Source: Terracoccus luteus
GTDB taxonomy: Bacteria; Actinomycetota; Actinomycetes; Actinomycetales; Dermatophilaceae
Assembly (NCBI RefSeq): GCF_003635045.1
Contig: NZ_RBXT01000001.1
Coordinates: 620,001 to 684,000, forward strand
Direction: 5' to 3'
Length of the DNA stretch: 64,000 nt
The translations under genes and the position numbers were made by a program. Shown one piece after another: positions 50,304 through 63,491 of this stretch. Each line of letters opens with the position of its first letter. Positions within the stretch are counted from its first letter, which is position 1. The notes beneath the pieces are model-generated. The model did no database searches and was not told the origin of the DNA. It saw only the letters and a program-made list of their open reading frames with translations.

Positions 50304-51497
50304 ATGGGCCCGGACGACGAGGAGGTCGTGCACCGCACCGACCACCGGTCGGGGCGTCCCGGTGCCCTGCCCGACACGGCCGCCGAGCTGGCCCAGCTCG
50401 GCGCGATGGGCGAGCTGCTGCCCGACGGCCTCGTCGTCGTCGGGGGTGACCGCGTCGTCCGCTTCGCGAACGGCGAGGCCCTGCGCATCCTCGAGCGGAC
50501 GCCGGCCGAGATCCTCGACCGGCCGGTCTCGGAGGGTCTGACCCTGCGGGACAAGTACGGCCGCGACTGGTGGGCGCACACCGACCCGTGGGGAGGGCTC
50601 ACCACCCGCACCGGCCACCGCGAGAAGCTGCTCGTCGGCCCCGCCGGCAACGACCTGCTCGTCACGGCCCGCTACCTGCGCGCTGACCGCGGCGGGCCGG
50701 TCGAGCGGGTCATGCTCGGTCTGCGCGACGCCGAGGCCCGGCTGCGGGCCGAGCGCGACCAGGCCACCGTGCTGACGACCGTCGCGCACGAGCTGCGGGC
50801 GCCGCTGACGTCGGTGGCCGGCTTCACGAGCAGCCTGCTGCGACGCTGGGAGCGGTTCACCGACGCCCAGAAGAAGATGATGATCGAGACGATCGAGTCC
50901 GACGCCAACCGGCTCACCCGCCTCATCACCGAGCTGCTCGACATCTCGCGGCTCGACACCCACGCCCTGAGCCTGCGCCTCGGCCCGGTCGACCTGCACG
51001 ACGTGCTGACGGGGCACGTCCTGCGCCACGAGCTCGGCCGACGGCCGGGGTCGGTGCAGCTGCGGCTCGGCACCCGCGCCGAGCAGGAGGGGCTGCCCGA
51101 GCTGTGGGCCGACACCGACCGCCTCGAGCAGGTGTTCCACAACCTCGTCGAGAACGGGCTGCGCCACGGGTCCGGGGTCGTCACCGTCACCCTCGAGCGC
51201 GACGGCCACGCCGACGGCGACGGGCACGCCCGCGGACGCACCGGCAGCGACCGTCCCGACGCGGTGACCGTGACGATCGACGACGAGGGCGACGGCATCC
51301 CCCCGGAGCACCGCGAGAAGGTCTTCGGCCGGTTCTGGCACGGCCCGTCCAACGCGAGCACCGGCCTCGGCCTCTACGTCGTCAAGGGGCTGGTCGAGGC
51401 CCACGGCGGTTCGGTCTGGGCCGACGGCAACGAGACCGGCGGCGCCCGCTTCGTCGTCCGGCTGCCGTCCGGGCTGCCCGACCTCGTCGGCCCCTGA
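50304..51497 (+). CDS. Orphan cytoplasmic PAS-type sensor histidine kinase
   Basis: A 397-residue kinase without membrane segments. A PAS-like sensor (about residues 35-140: LLPDGLVVVGGDRVVRFANGEALRILERTP) precedes HisKA with phospho-acceptor H162 (TVAHELRAPLTSVAGF). The HATPase domain has an N box (VFHNLVENGLRHG), G1 (DEGDGIPPEHREKVFGRF) and G2 (STGLGLYVVKGLVEAHGG). No response regulator is encoded nearby, so its partner is unknown. A kinase at this site upstream of pheS is frequent in Micrococcales. Two hairpin elements follow the gene. Confidence 0.9.
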   Translation: MGPDDEEVVHRTDHRSGRPGALPDTAAELAQLGAMGELLPDGLVVVGGDRVVRFANGEALRILERTPAEILDRPVSEGLTLRDKYGRDWWAHTDPWGGLTTRTGHREKLLVGPAGNDLLVTARYLRADRGGPVERVMLGLRDAEARLRAERDQATVLTTVAHELRAPLTSVAGFTSSLLRRWERFTDAQKKMMIETIESDANRLTRLITELLDISRLDTHALSLRLGPVDLHDVLTGHVLRHELGRRPGSVQLRLGTRAEQEGLPELWADTDRLEQVFHNLVENGLRHGSGVVTVTLERDGHADGDGHARGRTGSDRPDAVTVTIDDEGDGIPPEHREKVFGRFWHGPSNASTGLGLYVVKGLVEAHGGSVWADGNETGGARFVVRLPSGLPDLVGP

Positions 51498-51523
51498 CCC
51501 CGCCCGAGGCGGCCGACCGCGCG

Positions 51524-51570
51524 GGTGGAGGTAATCCGTCGCGAAATGTGGTCGCCGATCACCTCCACCC
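51524..51570. repeat. 47-bp palindromic element, copy 1
   Basis: Ends are GGTGGAGGT and ACCTCCACC, perfect inverted arms of 9 bp. It is 37/47 identical to a second copy 16 bases downstream. It may terminate the kinase gene or be a REP/MITE-like unit. Confidence 0.75.
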
Positions 51571-51586
51571 GGATGCCACTCGTCCA

Positions 51587-51633
51587 GGTGGAGGTATCAC
51601 GTCGCGCCAGGCGGTCGCCCATTACCTCCATCC
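51587..51633. repeat. 47-bp palindromic element, copy 2
   Basis: Same layout as copy 1, with arms GGTGGAGGT and ACCTCCATC differing at one position. Compensating and non-compensating changes relative to copy 1 are both present. It ends about 50 bases before the likely pheS -10 box. Confidence 0.75.
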
Positions 51634-51679
51634 GCGCGCCGGCGCTGACACCTGCAGGCGCCCCCGTCGGCCCGGACCA

Positions 51680-51685
51680 TAGACT
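51680..51685 (+). promoter_or_regulatory. Candidate pheS -10 box
   Basis: TAGACT 81 bases upstream of the pheS ATG, downstream of the twin hairpins. The leader in between shows no T-box or leader peptide that I can recognise. Confidence 0.4.
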
Positions 51686-51766
51686 TGGCGCGCCTCGGAG
51701 CGGCCCCCCGCCCGCGGCCCCGCAGAGCCAGCAGCCCCAGACGACGAGAGCAGCGAACGCACGCCG

Positions 51767-52876
51767 ATGTCCGGACCGAACACGAACTACGACCCCGTCG
51801 AGGTCTCGGCGCTCGACCCGGCCAACGTCGACGCCGCCGTCGAGCAGGCACTCGCCGCCATCGCCGGTGCCACCGACCTCGAGGCGCTCAAGGCCGCGCG
51901 GCTCGCGCACGCCGGCGACAAGAGCCCCCTCGCCCTCGCCAACCGCGAGATCGGTGCGCTGCCCCCGACCGCCAAGGCCGAGGCCGGCAAGCGGGTCGGC
52001 CAGGCCCGCGGCCAGGTGAGCAAGGCCCTCGCCTCCCGTCAGGTCGAGCTCGAGGCCGAGCGCGACGAGCGCATCCTCACCGACGAGAAGGTTGACGTGA
52101 CGAGGCCCGCCGTCCGTCGCCACCCCGGCTCCCGGCATCCGATCGAGCTCACCGCCCAGCGCCTCGTCGACGCCTTCGTCGGCATGGGCTGGGAGGTCGC
52201 CGAGGGCCCCGAGCTCGAGAGCGAGTGGCTCAACTTCGACGCCCTCAACCTCGGGCCCGACCACCCGGCGCGCCAGATGCAGGACACGTTCTTCCTCGAC
52301 CCCGTCGACAGCGGCCTCGTGCTGCGCACCCAGACCTCGCCGGTGCAGATCCGCACGATGCTCGAGCAGGAGCCGCCGATCTACATCGTGGCGCCGGGCA
52401 AGGTGTTCCGCACCGACGACCTCGACGCGACGCACACGCCGGTCTTCCACCAGATCGAGTGCCTCGCCATCGACAAGGGGCTGACGATGGCCCACCTGCG
52501 CGGTGCGCTCGACGCCTTCGTGCGCATCATGTTCGGCGCCGAGACGCGCACCCGCGTGCGGGCCAACTACTTCCCCTTCACCGAGCCGAGCATGGAGACC
52601 GACTTCCTCTGCTTCGCGTGCCACGGCGCCGAGACGTGGGGGACACCCGAGCAGTGCCGCACGTGCGGCGGCTCGGGCTGGATCGAGCTCGGCGGCTCGG
52701 GCATGGTCAACCGGAAGGTGCTGCGCACGTGCGGCATCGACCCCGACGTCTACTCCGGGTTCGCCTTCGGGCTCGGCATCGAGAGGGCACTGATGTTGCG
52801 CCACGGGGTGCAGGGGATGCACGAGATGGTCGAGGGCGACGTCCGCTTCTCGCGCCAGTTCGGGACGGGGGCCTGA
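51767..52876 (+). CDS. pheS: Phenylalanyl-tRNA synthetase alpha subunit
   Basis: Class II synthetase catalytic subunit. The 369-residue protein has an N-terminal coiled-coil (about 20-100), then motif 2 (PGKVFRTDDLDATHTPVFHQIE) and motif 3 (GFAFGLGIERALMLRHGV). Substrate-binding region FPFTEPSMETDF is intact, and a CFACHG/CRTCGG zinc-like segment is present as in other actinobacterial PheS. Two bases separate it from pheT. Confidence 0.97.
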   Translation: MSGPNTNYDPVEVSALDPANVDAAVEQALAAIAGATDLEALKAARLAHAGDKSPLALANREIGALPPTAKAEAGKRVGQARGQVSKALASRQVELEAERDERILTDEKVDVTRPAVRRHPGSRHPIELTAQRLVDAFVGMGWEVAEGPELESEWLNFDALNLGPDHPARQMQDTFFLDPVDSGLVLRTQTSPVQIRTMLEQEPPIYIVAPGKVFRTDDLDATHTPVFHQIECLAIDKGLTMAHLRGALDAFVRIMFGAETRTRVRANYFPFTEPSMETDFLCFACHGAETWGTPEQCRTCGGSGWIELGGSGMVNRKVLRTCGIDPDVYSGFAFGLGIERALMLRHGVQGMHEMVEGDVRFSRQFGTGA

Positions 52877-52877
52877 G

Positions 52878-55445
52878 ATGCGGATGCCGCTGAGCTGGCT
52901 CGCCGAGTACACCGACCTCCCCGAGGGCACCACGGGCGCCGTCGTCGCCGCGGGGCTCGTTTCCGTCGGGCTCGAGGAGGAGGACCTCCACGGCGGCGAC
53001 CTCACCGGGCCGCTCGTCGTCGGACGCGTGCTCGACCTCGTCGCCGAGCCGCAGAAGAACGGCAAGACGATCCGCTGGTGCACCGTCGACGTCGGCGAGC
53101 ACGGCCAGATGGTGACCGAGGGCAAGCACCAGGAGATCGTCTGCGGGGCGCACAACTTCGAGGTGGGCGACCTCGTCGTCGTCGTGCTGCCCGGGGCGGT
53201 GCTCCCGGGCGGCTTCGCCATCGCCGCCCGCAAGACCTACGGCCACGTCTCGAACGGGATGATCTGTGCCGAGGACGAGATCGGCCTCGGCACCGACCAC
53301 GAGGGCATCATCGTGCTGCAGCGCCTGCTCGGCGACGAGAAGGCGTCGCAGCTGCGCCCCGGCGACGACGCCATCGCCCTGCTCGGCCTCGCCGAGGAGA
53401 CGGTCGAGACGAACGTGACTCCCGACCGCGGCTACTGCCTGTCGGTGCGCGGCCTCGCCCGCGAGTTCTGGCACAGCCTCGGCAGCCCCGCCGGTGGCTA
53501 CCGCGACCCCGCCGCCGTCGAGACCCCCGCGGCCAACGAGGCGGGGTACCCGGTCGAGCTGACCGACACCTCGCCGATCGACGGGCGCGACGGGTGCGAC
53601 CGCTACGTGGCCCGGGTCGTGCGCGGCATCGACCCGACCCGACCCTCGCCGGCCTGGATGCAGCGCCGGCTCACGCAGTCCGGGATGCGGCCGATCTCGC
53701 TCGCCGTCGACGTGACGAACTACGTCATGCTCGCGGTCGGCCAGCCGCTTCACGCCTTCGACCTCGACACCCTCTCGGGCCGCGTCGTCGTGCGGCGTGC
53801 CCGCGACGGCGAGAGCCTGACGACCCTCGACGACGTCGAGCGCCGCCTCAGCCCCGACGACCTGCTCATCACCGACGGCGGCGAGCGCCCGCTCGCCATC
53901 GCGGGGCTCATGGGCGGCGCGTCGTCCGAGGTCACCGACGTCACGACCGACGTCCTCGTCGAGGCGGCCCACTTCGACGCCACGACGGTGGCCCGCAGCT
54001 CGCGGCGCCACCGGCTGGTCACCGAGGCCTCGAAGCGCTACGAGCGCGGGGTCGACCCCGCGGTCACGGCGGCCGCGGCGCAGCTCGCCGTCGACCTGCT
54101 CGTCGAGCACGGCGGCGGCACGGCCGACCCGGGCGTCACCGACGTCGACCGCACGCAGCCCCCGGCGGCCGCCCTGCTCGACGTCACGGAGCCCGGCCGC
54201 ATCGTCGGGCGCGCGTACCCGCGGGGCCGGGTGGTCGGCATCCTGCGCGACCTCGGCTGCACGGTCGACGAGACCGGCGACGGCACCGACGAGGCTCACG
54301 TGCTCGTGACCCCGCCGACGTGGCGCCCCGACCTCGCCGGCGACGCGCCCGCGCCCGACTACGCCGAGGAGGTCGCCCGCATCGACGGCTACGACCTCAT
54401 CCCGTCGGTGACGCCCACCCCGAGCGAGGGGCAGGGGCTGACCCACGGCCAGCAGGTGCGCCGGCGCGTGGCCGACGCCGTCGCGGCCGCCGGCTACGAC
54501 GAGGTGCTCACCTACCCCTTCGTCGGCGAGGGCTCGGCCGACGCGCTGCGGCTGCCGGAGAACGACGACCGCCGCCACGCGGTCCGCCTCGCCAACCCGC
54601 TCTCGGAGGAGCGCCCGCTGCTGCGCACCTCGGTGCTCTCGACGCTCGTCGACGCCCTGCGCCGCAACGTCGCGCGCGGCCAGCGCGACGTCGCGCTCTA
54701 CGAGCTCGGGCTCGTCTTCCGTCCCGGCGGCCCGGTCGGCACCGCACCGCTGCTGCCCGTGGGCACCCGCCCGGATGCCGCGTCGCTGGCCGCGCTCTAC
54801 GCCGCGGTGCCGCACCAGCCGCGTCACGCCGCCGTCGTCGCCTGCGGCCAGGCCGAGCCCGCCGGCTGGTGGGGTCCGGGTCGCCCCGCCGACTGGAGCG
54901 ACATGGTCGCGGTCGTGCAGACGGCCGCCCGCGCGCTCGCCGTCGAGGTACGGGTCGAGGCGGACGCCGACCACGCCCCGTGGCACCCCGGCCGGTGCGC
55001 CCGCATCACGCTCGTCGACGGGACCCTCGTCGGGCACGCCGGCGAGCTGCACCCCAAGGTGCTCGCCTCCCTCGAGCTGCCCCCGCGCACCGTCGCGGCG
55101 GAGTTCGACGTCGACGTGCTCACGGCGGCCAGCGAGCAGCCGGTGCAGGTGCAGCCGTTCTCGTCCTTCCCGCCGGCCCTGACCGACGTCGCCCTGCTCG
55201 TCTCCGCCGACGTCCCCGCGGCAGCGGTCGAGCAGTCCCTGCGCGAGGGCGCCGGCGAGGCGCTCGAGAGCGTGACCCTCTTCGACGTCTACGAGGGGGA
55301 GGGCATCGAGCCCGGACACGTCTCGCTCGCCTTCCGGCTGACCTTCCGGGCGCCCGACCGCACCCTGACGACCGAGGAGGTCAACAGCTACCGCGACGCG
55401 GCGGTCGCGGCGGCCACGGCCGCGACGGGGGCCACGCAGCGCTGA
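52878..55445 (+). CDS. pheT: Phenylalanyl-tRNA synthetase beta subunit
   Basis: Structural and editing subunit of PheRS. The 855-residue product has an EMAP-like tRNA-binding domain (about 45-155), B3/B4 editing domain, B5 domain, a catalytic-like core and the C-terminal anticodon-binding FDX-ACB domain (VQPFSSFPPALTDVALLV to YRDAAVAAATAATGA). Start MRMPLSWLAEYTDLP is the family start. The length is typical. Confidence 0.97.
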   Translation: MRMPLSWLAEYTDLPEGTTGAVVAAGLVSVGLEEEDLHGGDLTGPLVVGRVLDLVAEPQKNGKTIRWCTVDVGEHGQMVTEGKHQEIVCGAHNFEVGDLVVVVLPGAVLPGGFAIAARKTYGHVSNGMICAEDEIGLGTDHEGIIVLQRLLGDEKASQLRPGDDAIALLGLAEETVETNVTPDRGYCLSVRGLAREFWHSLGSPAGGYRDPAAVETPAANEAGYPVELTDTSPIDGRDGCDRYVARVVRGIDPTRPSPAWMQRRLTQSGMRPISLAVDVTNYVMLAVGQPLHAFDLDTLSGRVVVRRARDGESLTTLDDVERRLSPDDLLITDGGERPLAIAGLMGGASSEVTDVTTDVLVEAAHFDATTVARSSRRHRLVTEASKRYERGVDPAVTAAAAQLAVDLLVEHGGGTADPGVTDVDRTQPPAAALLDVTEPGRIVGRAYPRGRVVGILRDLGCTVDETGDGTDEAHVLVTPPTWRPDLAGDAPAPDYAEEVARIDGYDLIPSVTPTPSEGQGLTHGQQVRRRVADAVAAAGYDEVLTYPFVGEGSADALRLPENDDRRHAVRLANPLSEERPLLRTSVLSTLVDALRRNVARGQRDVALYELGLVFRPGGPVGTAPLLPVGTRPDAASLAALYAAVPHQPRHAAVVACGQAEPAGWWGPGRPADWSDMVAVVQTAARALAVEVRVEADADHAPWHPGRCARITLVDGTLVGHAGELHPKVLASLELPPRTVAAEFDVDVLTAASEQPVQVQPFSSFPPALTDVALLVSADVPAAAVEQSLREGAGEALESVTLFDVYEGEGIEPGHVSLAFRLTFRAPDRTLTTEEVNSYRDAAVAAATAATGATQR

Positions 55446-55458
55446 GCCGCGGCTGGCG

Positions 55459-56031
55459 TCACCGGTCGGGGTCGGGGCTCCGTGCCGGGGGAGTATCGAG
55501 CCGCGGCAGGGTGGGCCACCGCTGCGAGGCCCACTCGAGCCAGGCCTCGCACGGCGCCGGTGGGGCGGGAGGCGGACCACCGGCGCGTTCGGCCGGCGTC
55601 GGCGGCACGAACGAGGCGAGGTAGTGGTCGTGGTGGGCGTCGGTCATCTCGAACGTCGTGTCGGGCGCCTCGACCCACCGTCGGGCGGCCCGGGCGCGAC
55701 GTTCCGCCTCCGTCAGCTCGAGGTGGACGAGGCGGTACTCGGCCCCGGCCACCGCGGCGACGGCGGCGACGGCCCACCGCTCCTCGGGCGACCAGCAGCC
55801 GAAGTCGAGCACGACGGACGAGCCGCCGGCCAGCACCTCGTGGGCCACCCAGATGAAGCGCCCCTCGAGGATGTTCCGCCTGCCCGCCGCGTCGGAGTGG
55901 CCGAAGAGCGGGGCCATCCACTCGTCGGGGGTGAGGCGCAGCAGGTGGTCGCGGGCGGCGATCCGCCGGGCCTCGGTGGTCTTGCCGACCCCCGGGAGCC
56001 CGACGGTGAGGTGGAGCGTGGGCCTGGGCAT
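55459..56031 (-). CDS. P-loop kinase-like ATP-binding protein
   Basis: A 190-residue P-loop protein with Walker A GLPGVGKT at residues 11-18, an LTPDEWMAPLFG segment and a VVLDFGCW strand, typical of small AAA/zeta-toxin-like or APH/Chloramphenicol phosphotransferase-like kinases. The substrate is unknown. The start ATG 56031 is chosen for the family start PTLHLTVGLPG and the upstream GGGAGG; an upstream ATG extends the protein by 21 residues into the ARG-box region. It is divergent from argC and shares its promoter region. Confidence 0.8.
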   Translation of the reverse strand: MPRPTLHLTVGLPGVGKTTEARRIAARDHLLRLTPDEWMAPLFGHSDAAGRRNILEGRFIWVAHEVLAGGSSVVLDFGCWSPEERWAVAAVAAVAGAEYRLVHLELTEAERRARAARRWVEAPDTTFEMTDAHHDHYLASFVPPTPAERAGGPPPAPPAPCEAWLEWASQRWPTLPRLDTPPARSPDPDR

Positions 56032-56056
56032 GGGGCCATCCTCCCGTGGGGTGGCC

Positions 56057-58337
<2,281 letters not shown>

Positions 58338-58341
<4 letters not shown>

Positions 58342-59396
58342 GCGGCACCCCCGACCCCGTCCCGACCACGGCCGCCGACCAGCGCCAGCAGCTGCGCGGG
58401 CTCATCGACGCGGCCGCCCTGCGTGTGGCCGCGGGCAAGGCGGCCACGCTCGTCGAGGCGCTGCCGTGGCTCGAGCGGTTCCGCGGGGCGCTCGTCGTCA
58501 TCAAGTACGGCGGCAACGCCATGCTCGACGACGACCTCAAGCGGGCCTTCGCCGACGACGTCGCCTTCCTGCGCTACGCCGGCCTGCGCCCCGTCGTCGT
58601 GCACGGCGGCGGCCCCCAGATCAAGAGCATGCTGTCGCGGCTCGGCCTCACCAGTGAGTTCAAGGGCGGCCTGCGCGTCACGACCCCCGAGGTCATGGAG
58701 GTCGTGCGCATGGTGCTCACCGGCCAGGTCGGGCGCGAGCTCGTCGGCCTGCTCAACCAGCACGGGCCCATCGCGGTCGGCCTCTCCGGCGAGGATGCCG
58801 GCCTGCTGGGTGCCCGTCGCCGCGGCGCCGTCGTCGACGGCGAGCTCGTCGACATCGGCCTCGTCGGCGACGTCGAGAGCGTCAACCCCTCCGCGGTGCT
58901 CGACATCCTCGCCGCCGGCCGGGTGCCCGTCGTCTCGACGATCGCGCCCGACCTCGACGTCGACGGTCAGGTGCTCAACGTCAACGCCGACACGGCCGCC
59001 GCGGCGCTCGCCGTCGCCCTGCAGGCGGAGAAGCTCGTCGTGCTCACCGATGTCGAGGGCATCTACGCGAACTGGCCCGACCGCGGCTCACTGCTCTCGA
59101 GCATCCGCGTCGACGCCGCCCGGCGGCTGCTCGACCGCGTCGACGACGGCATGGTGCCCAAGCTCGAGGCCTGCATCCGGGCGGTCGACGGCGGGGTGCC
59201 GCAGACGCACGTCGTCGACGGGCGGGCGCCGCACTCGATCCTGCTCGAGATCTTCACCGACGAGGGCATCGGCACGATGGTGCTGCCCGACGACTCCGTC
59301 GACGTTGTCGACGACGCCGGCGCTCATGACGACGCCGGCGCTCATGACGACCCCGTCGCTCGTGACACCTCCGACGACTCCGAGGTGGGACCGTGA
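58338..59396 (+). CDS. argB: Acetylglutamate kinase ArgB
   Basis: Phosphorylates N-acetylglutamate, normally the feedback-regulated step. Motifs: [18 protein letters not shown] and [13 protein letters not shown]. The 352-residue product has a C-terminal Asp-rich tail after GTMVLPDD, encoded partly by three 18-bp repeats; typical ArgB ends near that point. GTG overlaps argJ and the stop overlaps argD. Confidence 0.96.
59313..59366 (+). repeat. Three 18-bp tandem repeats in the argB tail
   Basis: Two perfect 18-bp units (59313-59330 and 59331-59348, GACGCCGGCGCTCATGAC) and a third degenerate unit encode the acidic tail. It lies after the conserved kinase core. Confidence 0.85.
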
Positions 59397-60690
59397 CCGC
59401 GAACAGCGACCTGCTCGCCCGCTACTCCGCGTCGATGGTGCAGGTGTTCGGCGCGCCGCAGCTCGTGCTCGCCTCCGGCCACGGCTGCTGGGTGACCGAC
59501 GTCGACGGGCGCCGCTATCTCGACCTGCTCTCGGGCATCGCCGTCAACGCCCTCGGCCACGGGCACCCGGCGCTCGTCCAGGCCGTCGCGAAGCAGGCGG
59601 AGACCGCCATCCACGTATCCAACTTCTTCACGACCCGTCCCGCCGTCGAGCTCGCGGAGCGGCTGCTCGAGATCAGCCGCGCACCCGCGGGCTCCGGGGT
59701 CTTCTTCGCCAACTCGGGCGCCGAGGCGACCGAGGCGGCGGTCAAGCTGTCGCGGCGCACCGGTCGCCACCGCATCGTCGCGCTCGAGGGCTCCTTCCAC
59801 GGCCGCACGACCGGGGCGCTGGCCCTCACGCACAAGGCGGCCTACCGCGAGCCGTTCGAGCCGCTGCTGCCCGGCGTCGTCTTCGTCCCGCCCGGCGACC
59901 ACGACGCGCTGCGCCGGGCCGTCGACGAGCAGACGGCGGCGGTGTTCCTCGAACCGGTGCAGGGCGAGGCCGGCGTCGTGCCGCTCGGCGACGACTACCT
60001 GCGCCTGGCCCGCGAGGTCACGACGCGCGCCGGCGCGCTGCTCGTCGTCGACGAGATCCAGACGGGCATCGGGCGCACGGGCGACTGGTTCGCCCACCAC
60101 CGCTCCGGGGTCGTCCCCGACGCGATGACGCTAGCGAAGGGGCTCGGCGGCGGGGTGCCGATCGGGGCGCTCGTGACCTTCGGCCCCGACGTCACCGGAC
60201 TGCTGACGGCCGGCCAGCACGGCACGACCTTCGGCGGCAACCCGCTCGCCTGCGCCGCCGGCCTCGCCGTCATCGACACCATCGAGCGCGACGGGCTGCT
60301 CGAGCACGTCCGCGACGTCGCCACGGTGCTCGACCGCCTCGGCCCCACCGGGGTGGCCCCGCCCACCCCGACCGTAGAGAGGCCACGTCCCGACGCCGCG
60401 AGCACCGTCGAGAGGCCACGTCCCGACGCCGTCGCCGCGACGTCCGTGGCGTCAGTCCCGGGTGTCCTCGGCACCCGCGGGCGCGGCCTCCTGCGGGCCG
60501 TGCAGCTCGACGGGATCGACGCCGCGACCGCGATGCTGGCCGCCCGCGAGGCCGGCTTCATCGTCAATGCCGTCACCCCGACGGCGCTGCGCCTCGCCCC
60601 GCCGCTCGTCGTGTCGGCCCGCGAGCTCGAGGGCTTCGTCGACGCCCTGCCCGGCATCCTCGAGGCCGCGCGCGGCGGGGGAGCGCCACG

Positions 60691-60694
<4 letters not shown>
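59393..60694 (+). CDS. argD: Acetylornithine aminotransferase ArgD
   Basis: PLP aminotransferase forming N-acetylornithine. The Schiff-base lysine is K249 in [24 protein letters not shown] and [12 protein letters not shown] motifs are intact. The 433-residue product carries a low-complexity insertion (about residues 327-356) that contains two TVERPRPDA units encoded by GTCGAGAGG-family repeats. The insertion keeps the frame and lies in the C-terminal small domain. GTG overlaps argB; argR follows. Confidence 0.95.
60371..60431 (+). repeat. Two in-frame GTCGAGAGGCCA-family repeats inside argD
   Basis: Two 28-bp copies with a 33-bp period (60371-60398 and 60404-60431). The core GT(C/A)GAGAGGCCACG matches the intergenic repeat at 31.3 kb. 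They encode Thr-Val-Glu-Arg-Pro-Arg-Pro-Asp-Ala. Confidence 0.85.
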
Positions 60695-62771
<2,077 letters not shown>

Positions 62772-62845
62772 CCGGCATCCACGCACCGTCCACGGCGACG
62801 GCTCGAGCACCGCACCGCACCGGCGCCGGCGTCGGTGGCGTGACC

Positions 62846-62851
62846 TAACGT
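62846..62851 (+). promoter_or_regulatory. Candidate -10 box for leaderless mpg1
   Basis: TAACGT ends 7 nt before the GTG at 62859 and decides that start over an in-frame GTG at 62850 within the box. Confidence 0.5.
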
Positions 62852-62858
62852 GGGGCCG

Positions 62859-63491
62859 GTGACGACCGACCGGATGCCGCGTGGCTTCTTCGCGCGCCCG
62901 GCCACCGAGGTGGCGCCGGACCTCCTCGGGCGGCACCTCGCCTTCGGGGGCGTCACGGTGCGGCTCACCGAGGTCGAGGCGTACAGCGGCGAGGGCGACC
63001 CCGGGTCGCACGCCTACCGTGGCCCCACGCCGCGCACCCGCCCCATGTTCGGCCCGCCGGGGTTCACCTACGTCTACTTCACCTACGGCGCCCATTGGTG
63101 CGTCAACCTGGTCGTCGGCGAGGAGGGCAGCGCCTCCGCGGTGCTGCTGCGGGCGGCGGAGGTCCTCGACGGAGGCGATCTCGTGCAGCAGCGGCGCGGC
63201 CGCGCGCGCGTGGTCGACTGGGCTCGCGGTCCCGGACGGCTCGGGCAGGCCCTCGCCCTGCGCGGCGAGCACACCGGCCGCGACTTCTGCCGGCCGCCCC
63301 TGGGTGAGCCCATCGACCTGGCCGTCACCGCGGGCGACCCGGTGGCTCCCGACCGGGTGGCCACCGGCCCGCGGGTCGGGGTGAGCGGGCCCGGTGGCGA
63401 CGGGGACCTCTTCCCGTGGCGGTTCTGGGTGTCCGGTGACCCCAACGTGTCCGCCTACCGGCCGGGCGTGCGCCGCCGGGGCACGCGGTGA
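62859..63491 (+). CDS. 3-methyladenine DNA glycosylase (AAG/Mpg family), copy 1
   Basis: Base-excision glycosylase for alkylated purines. Aligning by eye to human AAG, catalytic Glu125 is E40 (EVEAY), Tyr127 is Y42, His136 is H51 and Asn169 is N83 (WCVNLV). The TPRTRPMF and VLLRA segments are conserved. The product is 210 residues, a standard length for bacterial Mpg. GTG 62859 follows a -10 box by 7 nt. The stop overlaps the start of a second Mpg gene. Confidence 0.93.
   Translation: MTTDRMPRGFFARPATEVAPDLLGRHLAFGGVTVRLTEVEAYSGEGDPGSHAYRGPTPRTRPMFGPPGFTYVYFTYGAHWCVNLVVGEEGSASAVLLRAAEVLDGGDLVQQRRGRARVVDWARGPGRLGQALALRGEHTGRDFCRPPLGEPIDLAVTAGDPVAPDRVATGPRVGVSGPGGDGDLFPWRFWVSGDPNVSAYRPGVRRRGTR

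Noticed and set aside
51686-51766. T-box or leader-peptide attenuator for pheST
   Set aside because: No specifier-loop-like structure, no phenylalanine-rich leader peptide and no terminator were seen.
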